Assembly: GCF_013186535.1 (NCBI RefSeq)
Contig: NZ_JABMCZ010000005.1
Coordinates: 124,001-188,000 of the forward strand
Source of the DNA: Nocardia terpenica
Lineage (GTDB): Bacteria > Actinomycetota > Actinomycetes > Mycobacteriales > Mycobacteriaceae
Length of the DNA stretch: 64,000 nucleotides
Direction: 5' to 3'
The notes under the pieces were generated by a model. The model was given only the letters and a program-made list of their open reading frames with translations. It was not told where the DNA came from and searched no databases. Position 1 is the stretch's first letter, and every line of letters starts with the position of its first letter. The position numbers and the translations under genes were made by a program. Shown here in pieces: positions 23,680 to 32,859 of this stretch.

Positions 23680-25223
23680 GGCGACTCCGCGTCGCCGGAC
23701 TCTGCGCGCTGGCCGCGCTGCTCGCCGGATGCGGCACCCCCGGACCCGCGCCGCATTCGGCACCGGTGGTGACGACCGAATCCGGCGCGGTTCGGGGCGT
23801 CGTGACCGACGGCCTCGCCCGATTCCGCGACATCCCGTATGCCGCACCGCCTGTCGGGGATCTGCGGTGGCGGAGCCCGCAGCCGGTGGCCCCCTGGGCG
23901 GGCACGCGCGACGCGACCCGCTCGGGCCCGGTGTGCCGGCAACCGGCGGCGCCCGAGATGCCGCGGCAACTCCCCCAGAGCGAGGACTGCCTGACGCTGG
24001 ACATCACGACACCCCCGGCGGGCGGCACCGAACATCCCGTGCTGGTGTGGCTGCCGGGCGGCGGCTTCATCACCGGCGCGGGCTCGATCTACGATCCGGC
24101 CCGGCTCGTGCGCGCCGCCGACGCCGTCGTCGTCACCGTCAACTATCGGCTGGGCGTCTTCGGCTTCTACGCCAACCGCGACCTCGGCGACAGCAACTTC
24201 GGCCTGCAGGACCAACTCGCGGCGCTGCGCTGTGTGCACGCGAATATCGCCCGCTTCGGCGGCGATCCCGGCCGAGTCACCCTGGCCGGAGCCTCCGCGG
24301 GAGCCATGAGCACCTGCACCCTGATGACCGCACCGCAGGCCCGGGACCTGTTCCGGCAGGCCGTCGTCGCCAGCGGCTCGTGCGAAACCAACCATCCCGC
24401 AGGCGCGCTCGGTCCGGGGGTCGCCGCCATCTCGACCTGGCAACCTCTCGACACCATCCAGCGCGCCGGACAGGCCCTCGCCGCCGAGCTCTCCTGCCCC
24501 GACACGGCGTGCCTGCGCGGCAAGCCCGCCGACGAATTACTGCCCCACACCGCCGAATTCCCCTTGGTCGCGGTCGGCACCCCGCTCGTCCCCACCGCGC
24601 CCGCCGAGGCGTTCGCCGCCGGAACTCAGGCGAATGTCCCTCTGCTGCAAGGCGATACCAACGACGAACACGTCGAATTCACCCTGGCCGCCTATCCGCA
24701 GCCCCTGACCGCCGACCAGTACACCGAGCTGCTGCGGGCCGCGTTCGGCCAGGATGCCTCCTCGGTCGAACAGCGTTATCCCGCAGCGGGATTCCCGTCA
24801 CCGACCGCCGCGGCCGGTCGGGTGTTCAGCGATCGCGACTGGATCTGTCCCGCCTGGCGAGAGGCGCGCGAGCACAACGAGAAGGCGTCGACCTACACCT
24901 ATCTGTTCGCCGACCCCTCCGCTCTCACACCCGCCGGGAACGCGCTGCCCACTCTCGTCCGCCCCGCCACCGCGCACGGCTCGGACATGCCCTACCTGTT
25001 CGACTTCCCGGACGGTCCCCCGCTCACTCCCGCCCAGCGTCCCCTGGCGGCCGAACTTGTCCGCTACTGGGCCGCTTTCCTCCGAACCGGCAACCCCGAC
25101 ACCGAGGGCCTGCCCACCTGGCCCCGACTCGACACCCTCGAGTTCGCTCCCGACACCACCCGCACCATCGATCTCACCACCAGCCACCATTGCGATTTCT
25201 GGGACACCATCGAGGATGGATAG
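23676..25223 (+). CDS. Type-B carboxylesterase, lipoprotein
   Basis: A 515-residue carboxylesterase/lipase family protein. The N-terminus is a lipoprotein signal with lipobox LLAGC (Cys19), so it should be anchored on the outer face of the membrane. The nucleophile Ser207 sits in GASAG, where most type-B esterases have GESAG; the family's PVLVWLPGGGF oxyanion loop and the catalytic His in ATAHGSDMPYLF are present. Cys-rich pairs (SCPDTACL) suggest disulfides. It follows the small membrane protein under the TetR operator. The Glu-to-Ala change next to Ser may alter rate but leaves the triad. Confidence 0.88.
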   Translation: MRRLRVAGLCALAALLAGCGTPGPAPHSAPVVTTESGAVRGVVTDGLARFRDIPYAAPPVGDLRWRSPQPVAPWAGTRDATRSGPVCRQPAAPEMPRQLPQSEDCLTLDITTPPAGGTEHPVLVWLPGGGFITGAGSIYDPARLVRAADAVVVTVNYRLGVFGFYANRDLGDSNFGLQDQLAALRCVHANIARFGGDPGRVTLAGASAGAMSTCTLMTAPQARDLFRQAVVASGSCETNHPAGALGPGVAAISTWQPLDTIQRAGQALAAELSCPDTACLRGKPADELLPHTAEFPLVAVGTPLVPTAPAEAFAAGTQANVPLLQGDTNDEHVEFTLAAYPQPLTADQYTELLRAAFGQDASSVEQRYPAAGFPSPTAAAGRVFSDRDWICPAWREAREHNEKASTYTYLFADPSALTPAGNALPTLVRPATAHGSDMPYLFDFPDGPPLTPAQRPLAAELVRYWAAFLRTGNPDTEGLPTWPRLDTLEFAPDTTRTIDLTTSHHCDFWDTIEDG

Positions 25224-25323
25224 TCAATACTGCTTGTGCGGCAGTGGATTTCGAAGATCGTCCGGTGTTAGCGTCGCTGGCGGTGCGGTGGTCGAGGGCC
25301 ACCCATGAGCTATGGAGCCAGCA

Positions 25324-26202
25324 GTGAACGAGCCGGAGGATCTGCCGACCAATTGGGGCCGGTGGGGCGAGGACGACGAGCGGGGCACGCTCAATCTGAT
25401 CACCGATGAGGTGCGGGCGCGGGCGGTCGCCGAGGCGCGCACCGGGCGGACCGTGTCCCTGGCCCGCGCGACACCGACCGCGCCGATGGTCGCCGGGCCC
25501 ACGGCACCCGGTGGTGCGGACTCGATCTCGGTGTTGCAGGCGCCGATGTTCATCGGGGGCAACCCGCAGGCGACGGCCGAAGTCATCGTCATGACGCCGC
25601 ACAGCGTCAATATGACGCACTTCGACGCCCCGGTGCACATCGTGGTCGACGGTGCGGTGTATCCCGGAGTGCCCCTGGAGGATGCGTACGGCCCGGCGGG
25701 GATCCGGCACGGGTCCACCACGATCTTCGGCGCCGGTGTCGTGACTCGCGGTGTGCTGCTCGACCTGGCCTGGGCGGGCCCGCTCCCGGAGGGGCACGGG
25801 GTGAGTGCCGCCGAGCTGGATCTGGCCTGCGAGCGCGCGGGCGTCGAGATGCGCGGCGGCGACGCGCTCGTCGTCCGCGGTGGCTGGGACCATGCCGCCG
25901 ACCCGCGCCGCCGCATGCCGGGCATGACCCTCGACGCGGTCGCCTGGATGGCCCGCCACGACGTGGCCGTCTACGCGGGCGATATCGGCGATGTCTTTCC
26001 CCCGCTCGACACCCGCCTGCCCACCCCGCTGCACCGGGTCGGCCTGGCCCGCCTGGGCATGCCCCTCATCGACATCGCCGACCCCACCGACCTGGCCGCC
26101 GCCTGCGCCGACGAGGGCCGCGCCACTTTCCTTTTCGTCGCCGCACCCCCGCGCCTGGGCGCGGCCAGCGGCGTACCGGTCAACCCGCTGGCCATCTTCT
26201 GA
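25324..26202 (+). CDS. Cyclase family protein (kynurenine formamidase-like)
   Basis: A 292-residue cyclase/kynurenine-formamidase-fold metal hydrolase. The metal-binding motif appears as MTHFDAPVHIV (consensus HxGTHxDxPxH), preceded by MTPHSVN. Family members hydrolyse N-formylkynurenine, isatin or cyclic amides; the N-terminal NWGRWGEDDERGTLNLIT block is typical of the large actinobacterial subgroup of unknown substrate. GTG 25324 has GGAG six bases upstream; an in-frame ATG lies at 25312. It converges on the ADH of the next operon. Confidence 0.85.
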   Translation: MNEPEDLPTNWGRWGEDDERGTLNLITDEVRARAVAEARTGRTVSLARATPTAPMVAGPTAPGGADSISVLQAPMFIGGNPQATAEVIVMTPHSVNMTHFDAPVHIVVDGAVYPGVPLEDAYGPAGIRHGSTTIFGAGVVTRGVLLDLAWAGPLPEGHGVSAAELDLACERAGVEMRGGDALVVRGGWDHAADPRRRMPGMTLDAVAWMARHDVAVYAGDIGDVFPPLDTRLPTPLHRVGLARLGMPLIDIADPTDLAAACADEGRATFLFVAAPPRLGAASGVPVNPLAIF

Positions 26203-26209
26203 GGCTTCG

Positions 26210-27328
26210 CTAGCTGCTGGCGGCGTGCAGTGCCGACGCGAACCCGGCCTGCTGCGGAGTGAGCAATTCGTCGGTGTCCAGCTCGGGCAGAATCAGGATC
26301 TTGACCTGTTCGGTCGCGCCGTTCCGGGGCCGCAGCGCTTCGAAAGCCGCTCGGGCACCGGCCAATCCGGTGTAGGCGGTGACCATGAGCGCGGGGTCGT
26401 AGCGGCCCGCGCGGAGGTGTTCGTAGGCGCGCCAGACGCCTTCGTAGCGGGTTTCGCCGTAGACCGGGCCGCACACGAACTTCAGCGTGATGTTGTTGAC
26501 GACCGCTGTCATGGTGCGGATCGCCTCCGGCTCGGCATTCGCCCCGACAACGCTGATCACGGTGTGCGGCGGGACGGACGCGATGAGATCGGACAGCAGC
26601 CGGGCGCCGGACGCCTCCACCACGTGCAGGCGCTTGCCCCCGGCCAGGTCGCGCCAGACCGCGACGGGATCGGTCTCGCGCGGGTCGACGGCGACGGTGG
26701 CACCGTAGGCCAGGGCGATCTCGCGGCGGATGGCCGACGGGTCGGACACCACGATCGGATCCGCGCCCCGCGCAACCAATTCCACGACCGCACCGAGCCC
26801 GATCGGCCCCGCCCCGGTCACCAGCGCACCCTCGCCGGCGCCGATACCGGTTTGCCGGGCCCCGTTGGTGCCGGTGGCGATCGGCTCCAGGGTCGCGGCC
26901 AGCACCGGGTCGACGTCCTCGTCGAGCGGGACGTGCATGCCCGCCCCGGCGATGGTCTCGGTGCTCATCCCGCCGGGGTACTCGTTGGCGTAACCGAGGC
27001 AGCGCACCGCCCCGGCCGCGTCGGCGACCCACGGCAGCACGAAAAGCTTCTGCCCGACAGCGTAATCGGTGACATCGGGCCCGAGTTCGGTGACCTCCGC
27101 GGTGAATTCGTGCCCGAACACCAGCGGGCGATCCTTGTCGAACAGGAAGGTGTCCTGCTTCGCCTCGGCATTGGAGGCGAGGAATTCGTCGGTGTGCGCC
27201 CACGCCGACAGATCGCCACCGCAGATGCCGTTGGCGATCGGGCGCACCCGAATCTGCCAGGCCCCCAGCTCCGGCAGCGGAAAATCGCCGACCGTGAATC
27301 GGCCGTTGTGGAAAATCGATGCTCTCAC
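26210..27328 (-). CDS. Medium-chain alcohol dehydrogenase
   Basis: A 372-residue zinc-type medium-chain dehydrogenase. Catalytic-zinc candidates are the Cys in GICGGDLSAW and His-Glu in VFGHEF; the four-cysteine structural zinc lobe is absent. The NAD fold starts at ALVTGAGPIGLGAVVELV. GTG 27328 overlaps the Rieske gene stop (GTGA), so it is the last gene of a four-gene catabolic operon (SDR, enoyl-CoA hydratase, Rieske oxygenase, ADH). It probably oxidises a hydroxylated intermediate made by the oxygenase. Confidence 0.87.
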   Translation of the reverse strand: MRASIFHNGRFTVGDFPLPELGAWQIRVRPIANGICGGDLSAWAHTDEFLASNAEAKQDTFLFDKDRPLVFGHEFTAEVTELGPDVTDYAVGQKLFVLPWVADAAGAVRCLGYANEYPGGMSTETIAGAGMHVPLDEDVDPVLAATLEPIATGTNGARQTGIGAGEGALVTGAGPIGLGAVVELVARGADPIVVSDPSAIRREIALAYGATVAVDPRETDPVAVWRDLAGGKRLHVVEASGARLLSDLIASVPPHTVISVVGANAEPEAIRTMTAVVNNITLKFVCGPVYGETRYEGVWRAYEHLRAGRYDPALMVTAYTGLAGARAAFEALRPRNGATEQVKILILPELDTDELLTPQQAGFASALHAASS

Positions 27329-28248
27329 TCTGTGATCCCTTCCGGAATGAAGTTCGTTCGATACCAGCGGCGGAACTGGCCGATCAGCCGCTCCGAGGAG
27401 GTGAGCAGTGGCCTGTCCCGGTGAATCTTGTTCTCCCAGATGGGGATATCGCTTTCCCACTGTTCCCGCACGGCGTCGAAGACCAGCTGGTTCAGCCCCT
27501 CGGCGTCCCCCTCCGCCCGCACCGACACCATGCCGCGCAAGATGATTCGCTCGTCGTCGAGCGGTGTGGGATACAGCCGGTAGCACCCCTGTAAGCCCGC
27601 CCCGCTGTGCACGGCCATGACCATCCCCGGCCCGTGCAGCTCGCTGCGCAACGGAACGCCCGGCAGGTCCGGGTCCGCATCGGGCCGCGGCGCGAGCTCC
27701 ACGCGGAAGACCGGCCCGTCGATCTCCGCCGCCCCCACCGCCGCCATCATCCGCGACCGGTGCACCCACCGGAAATGCGCTCCGTCGACACCGTTTTCGC
27801 AGATATCCTGTGCGTACCCCCGGATGATCCATTCCGCCGTCAGGTCGGGAGCCCAGCCGTCGTGGTCGAGAATCGGCATCTCCCAGTCCGGTTCCCGATC
27901 CGGGTCACCGCTCCACACCAGCACCACGCCGTTCTGCTCGCGCACCGGCCACACCCGCACGCCCGCACGGACCGTGAACCGCCCGTACGGCACCTCGACA
28001 CAGCGCCCGGCCGCATCGAACCGCCACCCGTGGAACGGGCATCGGATCGAACCCTCGACCACGACCCCGCCCACGCCGAGATGAGCGCCCAAATGCGGGC
28101 AGTGCGCATCCAGCACGTGCGCCCGCCCCTGCTCGTCGCGCCACGCCACCAGATGCCGACCGAACGCCTCGACCGGCAGCACCGCCTGCGCCGCAAGCTC
28201 CGACGAGAACGCCACCGCGAACCAGCCAACGGGCATCTGTCTGCTCAT
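27325..28248 (-). CDS. Rieske non-haem iron oxygenase, alpha subunit
   Basis: A 307-residue Rieske oxygenase. The [2Fe-2S] ligands are Cys50-x-His52 and Cys70-x2-His73 (CPFHGWRF); the mononuclear iron site is N152-x2-D155-x2-H158-x4-H163 (NGVDGAHFRWVH). Length and layout resemble KshA-like terminal oxygenases that act on steroids or terpenoids. No ferredoxin or reductase gene is in the operon, so electron donors must be encoded elsewhere. It starts 16 bp after the enoyl-CoA hydratase stop and overlaps the ADH start. Confidence 0.9.
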   Translation of the reverse strand: MSRQMPVGWFAVAFSSELAAQAVLPVEAFGRHLVAWRDEQGRAHVLDAHCPHLGAHLGVGGVVVEGSIRCPFHGWRFDAAGRCVEVPYGRFTVRAGVRVWPVREQNGVVLVWSGDPDREPDWEMPILDHDGWAPDLTAEWIIRGYAQDICENGVDGAHFRWVHRSRMMAAVGAAEIDGPVFRVELAPRPDADPDLPGVPLRSELHGPGMVMAVHSGAGLQGCYRLYPTPLDDERIILRGMVSVRAEGDAEGLNQLVFDAVREQWESDIPIWENKIHRDRPLLTSSERLIGQFRRWYRTNFIPEGITE

Positions 28249-28264
28249 CGCCGAACCCCCTCGC

Positions 28265-29110
28265 TCACAGCGGATTCCATCCCGGCCTCGTATGCTCCCG
28301 GAAGGCCGCGAACGAGGTCCGCAGCTCCCCGGTCGCCGTGCACATCACCTGGGTGCGGTTCTCCAGATCGAGGGCATGGCGCAGACTGGGCGCATCGACG
28401 TTCTGCCACAGCGTCTCCTTGGTCATCCACACCGCCAGCGGCGCGTGCGCCGCGATCTGCGCCGCCTTGGCCAGCGCGACCGGCAGCAGCTCCGCCGCGG
28501 GCACCGGGTCGAGCGTCAATCCGATCCGCGCCGCCTCCTCGGCCGGGAAAACCCTTCCGGTGAGCATCAATTCGGCCGCGCGCGCCGCGCCGACCAGTCG
28601 CGGCAGGTGGTAGCTGGTGCCCATATCGCACGCGGACACGCCGTGTTCGATGAACACCGCGCCGAATGTGGCCTCCGGGCAGGTGATCCGGATATCGCAG
28701 GCCAGCGCCAGCGCGAATCCGCCGCCCACCGCGGGGCCGTTGATCGCGGCGATCACCGGCTGCCGCAGCCGGTGGATGCGTTCGAACAGCGACGCCATCA
28801 ACTCCTGCGCCGCGAACGTGCGCGCCACCTCACCGGTCACCGCGCCCAGCAGCGCGGCGGTCGGCGAGGCCGAGGTGCGATCGAACTCCTCCGGCGTCGA
28901 CTTCAGATCGGCCCCCGCGCAGAACGCCGACCCCGCACCGGTGATCACCACGGCCCGAATGTCGGGGCGACCGTCGAAATCCGCGAAGACCGTGTGCAAT
29001 TCGGCCACCGTTTGAGAATCGAGCGCATTGCGCCGCCGCGGCCGATCGATCGTGACGAGCACGATGCCGCCGTCGCGATGGTCGACCCGCACCGCCGAGG
29101 ACTGTCCCAT
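28265..29110 (-). CDS. Enoyl-CoA hydratase/isomerase family protein
   Basis: A 281-residue crotonase-fold protein. Oxyanion-hole segments are AFCAGADLKS (about 63-72) and NGPAVGGGFALALACDIR (about 123-140). The position of the second catalytic Glu in classic hydratases is changed (HGVSACDMGTSYHLPRLVG), so an isomerase or thioesterase-like role is possible. It lies 9 bp after the SDR gene, which points to degradation of a CoA-activated substrate alongside the Rieske oxygenase. Confidence 0.86.
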   Translation of the reverse strand: MGQSSAVRVDHRDGGIVLVTIDRPRRRNALDSQTVAELHTVFADFDGRPDIRAVVITGAGSAFCAGADLKSTPEEFDRTSASPTAALLGAVTGEVARTFAAQELMASLFERIHRLRQPVIAAINGPAVGGGFALALACDIRITCPEATFGAVFIEHGVSACDMGTSYHLPRLVGAARAAELMLTGRVFPAEEAARIGLTLDPVPAAELLPVALAKAAQIAAHAPLAVWMTKETLWQNVDAPSLRHALDLENRTQVMCTATGELRTSFAAFREHTRPGWNPL

Positions 29111-29119
29111 ACCGCACTC

Positions 29120-29890
29120 CTAACGTGCCACGATGCCGCCGTCGGCGATGACGGTCTGGCCGGTGATGAAGCTGCCCGCATCCGAGGTGAGAAGCAATGC
29201 GGCCCCGACCATTTCATCGGGCTCGGCGATCCGCCCCTGCAACCCGGACCGTTCCAACTCCGCGATCCGCTCGGGGGTGTTGTTGCGGACCATGGCGGTA
29301 TCCACCGGCCCGGGCGCCAGCGCGTTGACCCGGATGCCGCGGGGCGCGAATTCGGCGGCCATGGACCGGGTGAACGCCACCATGGCGGCCTTCCCGGCCG
29401 AATACATCGACGTCATGGGCGAGAACATGAACGCACCGACCGACACCACATTCAGGATCGCCGCGTGCGGACTGGCCTCGAGCAGCGGAAGGGCGTTCTG
29501 TACCAGGAACACCGGGCCGCGCAGATTGACCGCGAAGGACTTCTCCCACGCCTGCGGGGTGAGCTCGCCCAGCGGTTGCGCCAGCGCGTTGGCCGCATTG
29601 TTCACGACGATATCCAGTCCGCCGAACTCCGCCGCCGCGGCCTGCACCACCGCGTCGAGGGCATCGAGGTCCCCGAGATGGGCGGGCACACCGATGGCAC
29701 GGCCGCCCATCGCGGTCAGATGGTCGGCGGCGGCCCGGCAGGCTTCGGGTTTTCGACTGGCCACCACCACATTCGCGCCCGCGCAGACGAAACCCTCCGC
29801 GATGGCCAGGCCGATCCCCCGGGTCCCGCCCGTGACCAGCGCGGTACGGCCGCTCAGGTCGAACAGGCTCGCGAACTTCTCCCTGTTCAT
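29120..29890 (-). CDS. SDR family oxidoreductase
   Basis: A 256-residue classical SDR with GGTRGIG (21-27), NNAANA, a catalytic Ser in NVVSVGAF, YSAGK (Y-x3-K), the PGPVDT loop and ITGQTVIADGG. It is the first gene of the catabolic operon. ATG 29890 was chosen; a GTG at 29911 adds seven residues. A 23-bp palindrome lies 52 bp upstream and should control the operon. Confidence 0.9.
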   Translation of the reverse strand: MNREKFASLFDLSGRTALVTGGTRGIGLAIAEGFVCAGANVVVASRKPEACRAAADHLTAMGGRAIGVPAHLGDLDALDAVVQAAAAEFGGLDIVVNNAANALAQPLGELTPQAWEKSFAVNLRGPVFLVQNALPLLEASPHAAILNVVSVGAFMFSPMTSMYSAGKAAMVAFTRSMAAEFAPRGIRVNALAPGPVDTAMVRNNTPERIAELERSGLQGRIAEPDEMVGAALLLTSDAGSFITGQTVIADGGIVAR

Positions 29891-29941
29891 CGTCTCGTTC
29901 TCTCGGATCACCTGCGTGCCGCCCCGGCACGCCCGCGCTAC

Positions 29942-29964
29942 TTAACTTACGCAGCGTAAGCTAA
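29942..29964. promoter_or_regulatory. TetR-type palindromic operator of the Rieske operon
   Basis: CTTACGC-A-GCGTAAG is a perfect 15-bp palindrome (29946-29960) extending to 23 bp with one mismatch. It lies between the end of the double-TetR gene and the SDR start, so the regulator probably binds here and controls the four downstream genes. Confidence 0.65.
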
Positions 29965-29978
29965 ATGGTAGCAGAGCG

Positions 29979-31262
29979 CTAGTCGCGGCGGGTGATACCC
30001 GGGACAATGATCGAGCGCAGGTGCTCGACCAGCGCGGCCTCGGCCGGAGGGGCGATGAGCATGTGCATCATGACCGCACCCCGCACGGTGTCCAGCAGCG
30101 CGCTGCCGTCCACATCGGGCCGCACGATCCCCTCGGCCTTGCCCCGCTCCACCAATCGCACATAGGTCGCGCGAATCGGCGCGGTGTACTTCGCCTCCAC
30201 CTGGGCGAGCAGCTCCGCCCGGTTGTACAGCTCGGATGCGATCCCGGACAGACCGGCCAGATAGATCGGGTCGGACTGGATGCGGACCATCGCCTCGATC
30301 AGATCGGTCAGCGCCCGCTCGAACGGCTTTCCCTCGTCGATGAGCGAATCCTGGTCGGGCACAGCGAATATCGCGTCCTCGACCAGCGCGAACCGGCTGC
30401 CCCAGTGGTCGTAGACGAACGGCCGCGACACCCCCGCCCGGCGAGCGACCTCGGTGAGGGTCAGCTCCTCGTATCCCTTCTCCCCCAGCAACTCTCGCGT
30501 GGCCGACACCACCGCCGCCCGCCGCTGCCGGTCGCGGGGACGGCCGCGCCCGGACGCCTCGATATCGCGGTCCTCGGCGGCCGCGGAGATCCGCTTGGGC
30601 GCGGAGCCGGTCGCACCGCGCAGTCCGGCGGCGGTGAATTCGACGAGTTGCGTCAGCCACGCGCGGTCCAGACCCTTCGGCCCCAGCGGGGAGCCGTAGG
30701 CGGGCAGATCGCTGTTGGCCAGCGTCATGATCGCCGACATCATGGCCATTCCGGCGCGCGCCTCGGCGGCGGGCACGGTCGGCAGGGCCCGGCGGGTCGC
30801 GGCGCGGAACAGCGCGGCCAGGCCCGGTTCGGCGTCGAGCTCGGTGCGCCAGATGTCGTTGTGCTTCAACGCAACCTGAGCCAGGACCTTCATCCATCGC
30901 AGTCCCCCGACCGGATCCTCGCTCAGCAGCGCGACATACGGATCCACCACCGCCCGCACCACCTCGCGGACGTCCACCGGTTCGTCCGAATCCGCCAGCG
31001 CGAGCAGCTGATCGGTGGTGACCTGCACGATCGGCCCCGAGCGGCGGCGGATCACCGCCCGCAACAACTCGTTCTTGTCGGCGAAGTGATACGACACCGC
31101 GCGCGTGGCGACACCGCTGGCCTGCGCCACCGACCGCAGCGACACCGCGTCCACCGAGCCGTCGCCGAACAACCGCTCGGCGGTATCGATGATCAGTGTG
31201 CGGGTGTCGATATCGGTGCGCGGGCCGCGTCGCCGTCCCGTGCCGTCGTCGGTCATGGTCAT
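29979..31262 (-). CDS. Tandem double TetR-family regulator (two TetR proteins fused)
   Basis: A 427-residue protein made of two complete TetR units. The first HTH is at about 40-62 (SVDAVSLRSVAQASGVATRAVSYHFADKNELL region) with its ligand domain to about 215; a basic linker (ASGRGRPRDRQRR) leads to a second HTH at about 268-290 (LTEVARRAGVSRPFVYDHWGSR) and a second ligand domain to the end. Normal TetR proteins are about 200 residues and dimerise, so this may be a covalent pseudo-dimer, or may recognise two sites. It precedes the SDR operon on the same strand. ATG 31262 has a second ATG at 31256. Confidence 0.88.
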   Translation of the reverse strand: MTMTDDGTGRRRGPRTDIDTRTLIIDTAERLFGDGSVDAVSLRSVAQASGVATRAVSYHFADKNELLRAVIRRRSGPIVQVTTDQLLALADSDEPVDVREVVRAVVDPYVALLSEDPVGGLRWMKVLAQVALKHNDIWRTELDAEPGLAALFRAATRRALPTVPAAEARAGMAMMSAIMTLANSDLPAYGSPLGPKGLDRAWLTQLVEFTAAGLRGATGSAPKRISAAAEDRDIEASGRGRPRDRQRRAAVVSATRELLGEKGYEELTLTEVARRAGVSRPFVYDHWGSRFALVEDAIFAVPDQDSLIDEGKPFERALTDLIEAMVRIQSDPIYLAGLSGIASELYNRAELLAQVEAKYTAPIRATYVRLVERGKAEGIVRPDVDGSALLDTVRGAVMMHMLIAPPAEAALVEHLRSIIVPGITRRD

Positions 31263-31317
31263 CAACGTACCGGCACACCGCGCCGATTCTGCCGATTCCC
31301 GGCCGGAATTTATTCAC

Positions 31318-32810
31318 ATGGGTAAACTCGTGCCGATGACGCGGAGCACCGACCGGACCGAGTACGACACGCTGTTCATCGGGGGCGCATGGGTCGAGCC
31401 CTCCACCACCGACACCATCGAGGTGCGCTCCCCCGCGACCGGCGCGTACGCCGGGCGCGTTCCCCTGGCCGCGGCGGCCGACGTCGACGCCGCCTGCACC
31501 GCCGCCCGCCGCGCCTTCGACGAAGGCCCCTGGCCCGCACTGCCGCCCGCGGGCCGGGCCGCGGTGATCGGCCGCGCGGCCGCGCTACTGGAGGAGCGCG
31601 CCGACCTGCTCAAGCGGCTGCTGACCCTGGAACTCGGGCAGCCGGGCGCGATCGTCGACACCATCCAGTACGGGCCCGCGGTGGCGAGCCTGCGGTATTT
31701 CGCCGGTGCCGCAGACACATTCGCCTGGCGCGAGATTCGCGACGGCATCTACGGTCGGACGCTGGTGACCCGCGAACCGATCGGCGTCGTGGGCGCGATC
31801 ACCGCCTGGAACGTCCCACTGTTCCTGGCCGCCAACAAGATCGGGCCCGCCCTGCTGGCCGGATGCACCGTCGTGCTCAAGCCCGCCGCCGAAACCCCGC
31901 TGTCGGCAATCGCTCTCGCCGAGGCATTCGCCGACGCCGGACTGCCCGAGGGCGTGCTGTCGGTGGTGCCCGGCGGTGTCGAGACCGGCCGCGCCCTCAC
32001 CGCCAACCGCGAGCCCGACAAGTTCACCTTCACCGGCAGTTCGGCCGTCGGGCGCGAAATCGGAAAACTGGCCGCCGAGAAACTCAAGCCCTGCACCCTG
32101 GAACTCGGCGGAAAATCCGCGGCCATCATCCTCGAGGACGTCGATCTGGACGCGGTCCTGCCGTCGCTGCTGTTCTCCGGCCTGCTGAACTCCGGGCAGG
32201 CGTGCGTGGGCCAGACCCGCATCCTCGCGCCGCGCTCGCGCTACGCCGAGATCGTCGATCGTGTCGCCGCCGCGGCGGCGGCCACACCGGTGGGCCGACC
32301 CGACGATCCCGCGGTCATGCTCGGCCCCCTCATCTCCCGCAGGCAACGCGACCGCGTCGAGGGCTACATCGCAAGGGCATCGAGGAGGGCGCCCGCCTCG
32401 TCACCGGCGGCGCCCGCCCCGGCGGCCTCGACGACGGCTGGTTCCTCCAGCCCACCGTCTTCGCCGATGTCGACAACGCGATGACCATCGCCCGGGAGGA
32501 GATCTTCGGCCCGGTGCTGGTCGTCATCCCCTACGACACCGAGGACGACGCCGTCCGCATCGCCAACGACTCCCCCTACGGCCTGGCCGGAAGCGTCTGG
32601 ACCACCGACTATCCCAGGGCAATCCGGATCGCCGCCCGCATCCGCACCGGCACCTACGCCGTCAACATGTACGCCTTCGACCCCGGCGCCCCCTTCGGCG
32701 GCTACAAGAACTCCGGCATCGGCCGCGAGAACGGCCCCGAGGGAATCGACCAGTACTGCGAACCCAAAAGCGTTCTGCTGCCGTTCGGTTTCACGCCCGA
32801 CCAGCAGTAG
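31318..32810 (+). pseudogene. Aldehyde dehydrogenase with a frameshift near 32372
   Basis: A roughly 497-codon NAD(P)-dependent aldehyde dehydrogenase split by a -1 frameshift. The first frame carries AWNVPLF, the catalytic Glu in ELGGKSA and Cys in SGQACVG, then derails after VEGYIA. The other frame resumes with KGIEEGARLVTGG and runs through EEIFGPV and PFGGYKNSGIG to the stop at 32810. Restoring one C in ATCGCAAGGGC (to ATCGCCAAGGGC) rejoins the frames. It may be a sequencing error or a recent inactivation; both halves keep good coding character. It is divergent from the double TetR (55-bp gap). A paralogue at 57850 is intact. Confidence 0.85.
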
Positions 32811-32816
32811 TGGCCG

Positions 32817-32852
32817 CGGTGTCGGCGGGCCGATGCCGGCCCGCCGACACCG
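32817..32852. terminator. Bidirectional hairpin terminator
   Basis: A perfect 15-bp inverted repeat (arms 32817-32831 and 32838-32852, beginning CGGTGTCGGCGG) with a 6-nt loop separates the convergent aldehyde dehydrogenase and lipase genes. Confidence 0.85.
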
Positions 32853-32859
32853 GTTTCGG

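Noticed and set aside
23600..25327. A 575-codon alternate frame over the esterase gene
   Set aside because: Arg/Pro-rich shadow without domains; the lipoprotein signal, GASAG and His motifs are in the other frame.
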